Positions 58,423 through 64,000 of a stretch of DNA of 64,000 bases are shown here, piece after piece. The notes below the pieces were generated by a model. It was not told the origin of the DNA, did not search any database, and saw only the letters and a list, made by a program, of their open reading frames with translations. Origin of the DNA: Aeoliella mucimassa (GTDB lineage: Bacteria; Planctomycetota; Planctomycetia; Pirellulales; Lacipirellulaceae); contig NZ_CP036278.1 of NCBI RefSeq assembly GCF_007748035.1, forward strand, positions 4,898,001 to 4,962,000. Reading direction: 5' to 3'. Position numbers and translations under genes: made by a program. Positions within the stretch are counted from its first letter, which is position 1; every line of letters begins with the position of its first letter.

Positions 58423-59664
58423 ATGCGCGAACTACCACTATTTTTGCTCACGCTTTTTAGCCTCTGCAATGCCTTGCAGCTTGCCCATGCCGAACCGCTC
58501 GAACAACCCTACCGCGTGTGGGTGGGGGATTCCGGCGCGAAGATTTACAGCTATGCAAGTGACGACAATTACCCCACGCAGCAAGTGCCGGTCGGTACGG
58601 AGTGCGAAGTGTACGAAGAGCTTCGCGATGGGTGGCTGGCCATTCGTCCTCCCGCGGGGAGCCACAGTTTGGTGCTCCGCTCCGCACTACAGTTCGATAC
58701 CGATGGCCAGGTCGCCCGTGTAAAGCGTGACTCGACACCTTGCCGAGTTGGCAGCGTGATGTCCGATAGCATGAGTTCGGTGCAGGTTCGTCTCGACGCT
58801 GGCGAACTCGTGCAAGTAATCGACGACGGCAAAGCAACCGGTTCGCAGTGGGCCACCATTGCCCCGCCAGCTGGAGAGTTTCGTTACGTACGCGAACGCG
58901 ACGTACTGCACTCCGAGCCCCGCGTTGATCTTAACCGCACCACCAACACGGCCGCGACACAGGGCGAACCGACGGTCGCGATTCCTGCCGACAACGAAGT
59001 GGTTCGCGTGTCGAACGACGAACTGGCTCCGCTCGAGGGCTTCTCGACTGGCCCCAATACCACCACTACCCCCCAGAGCCCCCCTGCCCCAGCGACCCCA
59101 CAAGGGTTTGCCGCCGAGATGGATCGACTTGAGATCCAACTCTCGCGTCGCATGTCGGGTCCAGTGAATCTGTGGGTGTTCGACGACCTGGAACGCGAAG
59201 CGGCCGCCATGCTCAGCCGCGCGACCTCGCCTGCCGAGCAGCAAGCGATCACCAACCTGGCGAGTCGCATGAATCGGTTCGCTGCGATTTCGCAGCAATC
59301 TCGCACTGCGAGCACAGCAGCGACGACTCCTGCGGCTACACCGCAAACTCCCCCCACCACGCTCTCCAACGACGTCACCCCCATCGCTGGTAACGCCGCG
59401 GCCGACCCCGCCTTGGCGAAGTACGACGCAGTAGGTGTGCTGCGGCCGGTGGTCTCGACCAAAGGCAATGCTCCCCCCTACGCCCTCGTCGACGACGCAG
59501 GAAATGTGGTGACTTTTATTACCCCATCGCCGTCGCTCAATCTGCAGAGCCTGCTCGGCCAACGCGTTGGCGTCTCCGGCACGCGAGGCTATTTGCCGCA
59601 GTATGGCAATCGCAACATTCAGACCGCCGATGTGTCGGTGGTCGAAGGAACGATGCGGCGATAG
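58423..59664 (+). CDS. Secreted SH3-domain protein
   Basis: The 413-residue product has a signal peptide (LLTLFSLCNALQLAHA, cleavage near residue 24). A bacterial SH3-like domain follows (about 28-95; YRVWVGDSGAKIYSYASDD, LRDGWLAIRPPAGS), with a second weaker copy at about 105-165. Then come a Thr/Pro-rich linker and a C-terminal domain with YALVDDAGNVVTFITPSPSL that recurs in planctomycete SH3 proteins. SH3b modules bind wall peptides or proteins. AGGT lies before the ATG. The role is likely at the cell surface. Confidence 0.83.
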   Translation: MRELPLFLLTLFSLCNALQLAHAEPLEQPYRVWVGDSGAKIYSYASDDNYPTQQVPVGTECEVYEELRDGWLAIRPPAGSHSLVLRSALQFDTDGQVARVKRDSTPCRVGSVMSDSMSSVQVRLDAGELVQVIDDGKATGSQWATIAPPAGEFRYVRERDVLHSEPRVDLNRTTNTAATQGEPTVAIPADNEVVRVSNDELAPLEGFSTGPNTTTTPQSPPAPATPQGFAAEMDRLEIQLSRRMSGPVNLWVFDDLEREAAAMLSRATSPAEQQAITNLASRMNRFAAISQQSRTASTAATTPAATPQTPPTTLSNDVTPIAGNAAADPALAKYDAVGVLRPVVSTKGNAPPYALVDDAGNVVTFITPSPSLNLQSLLGQRVGVSGTRGYLPQYGNRNIQTADVSVVEGTMRR

Positions 59665-59876
59665 TCCGCTCGACTTTTCATCAGACCGCCCTGCTGCAGC
59701 TCAAATGGCTCGGTGGTAGTTCTCGCTCACGGCATCATCGCTCGTCGAACGATCAGCGACTACTGGTGCGCTTCATTGCATCACAAAGCATGGCTCAGCA
59801 CTGTGCCCGATAGTTCTGCCCGAATGTTACAGAAGGGTGCCTGACAACACCGCAGCATCGATACGCGTGCGATTGG

Positions 59877-61133
59877 CTAGCGCATCATCGCCCGTAGTTG
59901 ATGGGCCTCGGTCGCAACTCGCGGGTCGGCATCGCGTAGAGCCAACTCGTAGGCAGCTTCGATCATCTCGGCGTTGCCCGAGGTGCGAATGCCGGATAGC
60001 GCGGCCGCCCGCACTTCTCCAGCCGGATCATGGGCGAGACGCCAGAGCCACTTGGTGGGCTCCAGCCGCGGGGCGGTCATCACTCGGCTCACCAAGGCGA
60101 CTCGGTCGGTCGTCGAGGGAGAGATCATCATGCGAGCGTCGAGTGGCGACGCACTGCCGTAGCCGCGTTGCGACAGGGCTCGGGCGGCCGACTGTTGCTG
60201 GGCGTCGTCTCCCTTGGCCAGCAGTTCAAACAGCGTTCGGTCGGAATCGGTTTGGGCCACCAAAGCCTCTTCGGCCGCTTCTATAGGAGTGCGGGGAATC
60301 GGCTGCAATTCGACCGTCGAATCCCAATCGGTCAGTTCGTCCTCGGAGGTAGGATACGGAATCTCTTCCAACTGCAGGGGAGCAGGTTCGTTGATCTTCA
60401 CCACCTGAGGGGACTCGGCCTCCGTTGGAGGGACCGGGGGAGGATCGTTGAGCGAAACCTCTTGAGGCACTGGCAGCAAGTCGATCGACCTTGGCTGCTC
60501 GACGAAAATCTCCTCGATCTCGACCGGAGCGTCGAGCGTCAGACGGTACTCCACATCGGGCTCGAAGTTCGCCCGCGGTTCTTCAGGAGGAAGCGACGAG
60601 AGCGCCCGATCGCAAACGCGAATCAGCTCCCATCGCTGGCCAAACGCTTGCTTCTGGGCCATGTCCAACAGTTCGATCAGCTTGATTCGCGACCAACGCC
60701 GACCGCTAGCAGTCATCGCAGGAAGCTTTTGCTCCAAGCTCTTCGCTAGCGGCAATGCGTTGTCGTCGAGATCGAACGATGTGGGATGTAAGAACGCTTC
60801 TTGTTGCCATTGCTCGACCAGGTTGTCGAGTTCATCGCGGGCAGCCAGGGCCACGGCCGAGCGTTCGGAGTTGGCAGCTTCGATCAACGTGGGGTAGGCC
60901 GACTCGCCGAACAACGTCAAGCGATGCACCAACTGTGCAGCCGTGCTATCGTCGGTGGTACGAATCTGGTGGGCAACGCGTTGCAGGGTGGCCCAAGTGC
61001 CAAAGCGAAAAAAACCTAGCACGATTGCTGTCGCTGCTAGCAAAACCCCAGCGACTTGCCAGGTTCGCCTGCTGCGAGCTGTCGCTCGCAACATTCGCAC
61101 CACGGCTGAGCTAAAGGGGATTCGTCGCCACAT
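59877..61133 (-). CDS. Membrane-anchored HEAT-like repeat protein
   Basis: The 418-residue product has one N-terminal transmembrane helix (about 26-46, WQVAGVLLAATAIVLGFF). Helical repeats follow (HRLTLFGESAYPTLIEAANS, then later segments such as WLWRLAHDPAGEVRAAALSGI) separated by a Pro/Glu-rich stretch (about 210-280). The C-terminal repeats resemble HEAT/armadillo helix pairs used for protein contact. No catalytic motif. Family not named. Confidence 0.72.
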   Translation of the reverse strand: MWRRIPFSSAVVRMLRATARSRRTWQVAGVLLAATAIVLGFFRFGTWATLQRVAHQIRTTDDSTAAQLVHRLTLFGESAYPTLIEAANSERSAVALAARDELDNLVEQWQQEAFLHPTSFDLDDNALPLAKSLEQKLPAMTASGRRWSRIKLIELLDMAQKQAFGQRWELIRVCDRALSSLPPEEPRANFEPDVEYRLTLDAPVEIEEIFVEQPRSIDLLPVPQEVSLNDPPPVPPTEAESPQVVKINEPAPLQLEEIPYPTSEDELTDWDSTVELQPIPRTPIEAAEEALVAQTDSDRTLFELLAKGDDAQQQSAARALSQRGYGSASPLDARMMISPSTTDRVALVSRVMTAPRLEPTKWLWRLAHDPAGEVRAAALSGIRTSGNAEMIEAAYELALRDADPRVATEAHQLRAMMR

Positions 61134-61397
61134 GACAGTCGGAAGAAGGTGATTCGATTAGAGGAGCCTACAAGCCTTCGATAGCTAGCTCCGCCAGCGT
61201 TCGGCAAAGCCCGGAAGGCAGGCCTGGCGATTCTGGTGGTTTAGATCACTTCGTACAAGAGCAATCAGCGGATGCCAGCACGGGGAGTTTCGATTTCGGC
61301 TTACGTTCGCTCCTTCGAACTGCCGAAAAACTCGTTGAGACCGGCAGAGTTTGCCAACCGCCGAGGCGGTGCGCCTCGACACCTGGGGGGACAGGGT

Positions 61398-62264
61398 ATG
61401 ATGCGATGGAGTACGACGGTGGGAATCGCCGCCGCGGGAATGCTGCTGGCCATGGTTATCACCACCAAGGCCAGTGCCGAAACCGATCCGATGGCCGCAA
61501 CCGGCAGCCGCGAGGCGCAGGACGAGGCCACGCGCTCGATTCCGTGGAAGTATCTGGCGAATAACGAACAGCGAATGGTGCAGTACGTTGTCCGCAACAA
61601 CTCCATCTACCGCCGCATGCCGACCCGCGTGATCGATTGCGATCCGAAGGTGTTCAACTACCTGGGACAGAATCCCCAAGTGGTGACCGAGCTGTGGAAG
61701 ATGATGGGAGTCTGCAACCTGACTCTCGAGAAGGTCAGCGACGACACCTATCGTGCGACCGACGACAACGGCACCAGCGGCGTACTCAAAGTGCTCTCGG
61801 ATCGTTGGAACGACGACGCCCAGAACAGCATTCTGCTTTACTGCGAAGGCACCTACAAAGGAGCGCCGCTCCCGGGCGAGATCACCGCTCGCAGTGTGCT
61901 GCTGCTCCGGAGTGGCTCGGTGGTCGAAACGAATGGCCGACCCTACGTTACCGCGCGACTCGACTCGTGGGTGCTGATCGATCGGCTCGGCGTGGAACTG
62001 GTGGCCAAAACCATCCAGCCGCTGCTGACCAAGACCGCCGATCATAACTTCACCGAGACGATGAAGTTCGTCGGCACTTTCTCGAAGACCGCCGAGAACA
62101 ATCCGGCCGGCATGGTAAACCTGTCGCGCAAGCTCGAAGCGATCGACGAACCAACTCGCGTCAGCATGGGCGTGCTGTGCCATGAAACCGCCGCCCGCTA
62201 CCAGGCAATTGCGGCCAAATCGCAAGAGAGCGCGGTTCGGGTTGCCAGCCAGTCGAGTCCCTAG
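61398..62264 (+). CDS. Secreted hypothetical protein
   Basis: ATG 61398 (or 61401) follows a GGGGGG-rich ribosome site and opens a signal peptide (TTVGIAAAGMLLAMVITTKA). The mature 260 residues include LANNEQRMVQYVVRNNSIYR, then WKMMGVCNLTLEKVSDDTY and CEGTYKGAPLPGEIT. It looks like a planctomycete-specific family without known function. The longer frame starting at 61272 is less likely. It ends 15 bases from the convergent ATPase gene. Confidence 0.74.
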   Translation: MMRWSTTVGIAAAGMLLAMVITTKASAETDPMAATGSREAQDEATRSIPWKYLANNEQRMVQYVVRNNSIYRRMPTRVIDCDPKVFNYLGQNPQVVTELWKMMGVCNLTLEKVSDDTYRATDDNGTSGVLKVLSDRWNDDAQNSILLYCEGTYKGAPLPGEITARSVLLLRSGSVVETNGRPYVTARLDSWVLIDRLGVELVAKTIQPLLTKTADHNFTETMKFVGTFSKTAENNPAGMVNLSRKLEAIDEPTRVSMGVLCHETAARYQAIAAKSQESAVRVASQSSP

Positions 62265-62279
62265 GCAAGGCGATTCGAC

Positions 62280-63785
62280 TTAGCTTGCCGACAGCCCGCG
62301 ATCGGTCGCCGCCTGCTCGCGGCTATACACGGCCAGGGTCGACTCGAACGTTTCCTTCGGAATCTGCCAGACCGGGTTGGCATCGGTGTGCGAGTTGCAA
62401 TGCGCAACGATCACCCGATAGAGGAACTTGAAGAGGTTCCGCGGCACCCGCAGCGAACGAAACGCATCGATCAAACGCTGATCCGAGACCTCGTCGGCAA
62501 ACATGGTCCGCAAGCTCGGCGTGGTCCCTTCGCTGGCGCAGGCGTCGAGCCGGGCGTTGGCCAGGTCGTAAAGCGCCTCGCCGGTCCAGTCGAGCGAAGG
62601 AATCATGTTCTGTTTGTCGATGCGGGCGCGTTGGTGGAAGTCGCGTGACTCGCGATTCAGGTGCTCGACCAACTCGCTGGCCAACAGCAACTTCAGCCCC
62701 ACGCCTGGCTGCTTGAGGAACTTGTTATCGAGCATCGACCAGACGAAGTCTCGCATCAGCTCCACCGAGCCATTCACCAGATGCGGTTCGTCGACACGGT
62801 CGACCAGCACCGCGATGCCGGTGTACCCGAGCGACTGGAGCACGCCTTGGAACTTGGAGAGCAGCTCGTAACGATCGTCGGTTCGTCGCCGATTCGGGAG
62901 CGGCTGACCATGGAGTTCGTGGTCGCTAACTTTCATAAAAAGCTGCCGTAGCGACGAAGTGTCGCGTTTCAGCACGCGAACCTGCTTGGCAACGCCGCGG
63001 GCTTGGAAGTGGCACCGCCAGAGTCGCACGAACCATGGAATCCAGCCACCGATGGCGAGGATGACTGCGAGCCATCCCCAGAACGCAGTAAGGTTCTCGT
63101 TGCGCCAGAGCCAGATCACCAGCGCAAGCATCAAGCCCGAGGAGACAACACCCGCCAGCGGCGCGAGCAGCGTCGACCAGGAATTGTGCCAGAGCTTCCG
63201 ACGCAACCGCGACGTGCGGGTGGAGAACGACTCGGCCAGCGAATCGTCGTAGCACGCAGCCAGTAGCAGCAAGTCGCGTTTCTGATGCTTGTCGAGTTTG
63301 TTGCGCAGATCGTTGGGAATGCGATTCGCCGAGGGATTGCCCTGCCCTTGTGCTTCGAGCGCCAGATCGACCAGGTTGGTCACCCCCTGCGAAAGGATGG
63401 CGTCCATGTGATCCCAGAGCTTCCACTCGTCGAGCACCTTGGCCGGGTCGCGCTGTTTGCGGGCGGGGAGTCGGTCGGCGAAGCGATCGAGAAACGGATT
63501 GAAGTCGTCGTATTCGATCACCCAAATTTTGCTGTCGGGATGCTCGCGATTGAACTCGGCCAGCTTGCCCATAATCTGCAACCGCATGGCGGTCTTGCCG
63601 GCCCCCTTCTCGCCGAACACGATCGAAGTGGCCGGGTCGGCCGGGTCGCCGAACACCTTATCCCACGCGGGGTGGTAAGTGCTCAGGCGGCAACGGTTTT
63701 TGAACACCGGATCGGTTTGCGCGTCCTCCTCCGCAAAGGGATTGGTGGAGACGCCATGGTGTTCTAGGAATTTTTCGGTACGCAT
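62280..63785 (-). CDS. Membrane-linked P-loop ATPase
   Basis: From ATG 63785 the 501-residue product has Walker A FGEKGAGKTAMRL near residue 60 and a Walker B-like IAVLVDRVDEPH in the second half. Between them lie two adjacent hydrophobic segments (about 208-230 and 235-255). That is an ATPase interrupted by a membrane hairpin, as in KAP-like or STAND-like membrane ATPases. The last part reads DAFRSLRVPRNLFKFLYRVI. The role is unknown; energy-dependent assembly near the membrane is possible. Confidence 0.72.
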   Translation of the reverse strand: MRTEKFLEHHGVSTNPFAEEDAQTDPVFKNRCRLSTYHPAWDKVFGDPADPATSIVFGEKGAGKTAMRLQIMGKLAEFNREHPDSKIWVIEYDDFNPFLDRFADRLPARKQRDPAKVLDEWKLWDHMDAILSQGVTNLVDLALEAQGQGNPSANRIPNDLRNKLDKHQKRDLLLLAACYDDSLAESFSTRTSRLRRKLWHNSWSTLLAPLAGVVSSGLMLALVIWLWRNENLTAFWGWLAVILAIGGWIPWFVRLWRCHFQARGVAKQVRVLKRDTSSLRQLFMKVSDHELHGQPLPNRRRTDDRYELLSKFQGVLQSLGYTGIAVLVDRVDEPHLVNGSVELMRDFVWSMLDNKFLKQPGVGLKLLLASELVEHLNRESRDFHQRARIDKQNMIPSLDWTGEALYDLANARLDACASEGTTPSLRTMFADEVSDQRLIDAFRSLRVPRNLFKFLYRVIVAHCNSHTDANPVWQIPKETFESTLAVYSREQAATDRGLSAS

Positions 63786-63933
63786 GGTGCGAAGCTCGGG
63801 ACAAACGTTGGGCGGCAGGGTGGCTCTATTTGGTGACGTTCTTGCGTACAATTATAGGTGACCCAACGGCGATACGCTGGTGGGGCATCGGTACGTTTTT
63901 TCGCAAATATCCGCACAGACGGCCTTTTTCACG

Positions 63934-64000
63934 ATGACATTGCCACTGAAAACCGATCCCAAGTACGGCTATTACCCCTGGTGGCCCGAAAACGGCAACG
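63934..64000 (+). CDS. Start of a CDS running off the window
   Basis: An ATG at 63934 begins a frame reading MTLPLKTDPKYGYYPWWPEN with no stop before the end. It is divergent from the P-loop ATPase gene 148 bases away. Only 22 codons are seen, so no family can be named. Confidence 0.5.
   Translation, partial: MTLPLKTDPKYGYYPWWPENGN

Overview
The window is chromosomal DNA of a planctomycete, most likely order Pirellulales. Several things point there: an N-terminal L-E-P-L-E-E-R-x-M-L-S export motif on a very large secreted protein, type I dockerin domains, a tandem pair of DUF1559 proteins, a XylR-type AraC regulator, ThuA and SH3 secreted proteins, and high-GC housekeeping genes whose antisense frames are often open over long stretches. 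Two genes are cut by the window ends: a secreted protein on the left (minus strand) and a CDS of which only 22 codons are seen on the right.

Layout. 0-6 kb: a truncated secreted protein, a XylR/AraC regulator and an M60-type mucin peptidase with two dockerin domains. An almost identical 20-bp motif lies in opposite orientation before the regulator and before the peptidase, so the regulator probably controls both. 6-20 kb: tRNA-Ser(UGA), a ThuA protein, an amidase, several small hypothetical proteins, a UvrA paralogue, an enoyl-CoA hydratase, two DUF1559 paralogues, a DUF2306 membrane protein, a metallophosphoesterase and a PAS-GAF-receiver protein. 20-28 kb: TypA/BipA, a DUF2092-TlpA fusion, a PHP-like protein without metal ligands, a CbpA-like DnaJ and a SlyD-like isomerase.

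28-32 kb is accessory DNA: a more AT-rich hypothetical gene, a CbrC-like gene with an attC-like site 3 bp after its stop, a ~264-bp repeat in two copies (one before each gene), and about 1.1 kb of non-coding repeats. 32-45 kb is mostly core metabolism: polyphosphate kinase, FtsH with a long acidic insertion, a MORN-repeat protein, GlgC, LeuS and homoserine dehydrogenase. It is interrupted by an IS110 element and by a RAYT gene flanked by a perfect 23-bp inverted repeat. 45-48 kb holds a split threonine-pathway pair, hom and an apgM-like 'proposed homoserine kinase'. A GxxExxY gene bracketed by inverted repeats lies between them.

47.6-52.8 kb is a second accessory island: a CBS protein, a long non-coding stretch with the same 11-mer repeats as 31 kb, and a compact three-gene operon. 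I read the operon as an ABC-3C (ABC three-component) conflict system made of an SMC-like ATPase, an MC6-like middle component and a DG/YAP-type putative nuclease effector. This is the best candidate for an unusual system here. 52.8-64 kb returns to core genes: a YgiQ radical SAM protein, an aspartate kinase with a doubled ACT region, a DUF151 bifunctional nuclease and several planctomycete-specific secreted or membrane proteins.

Limits: no searches were run. Family names rest on motifs read by eye, percent identities are hand counts, and GC statements are impressions.
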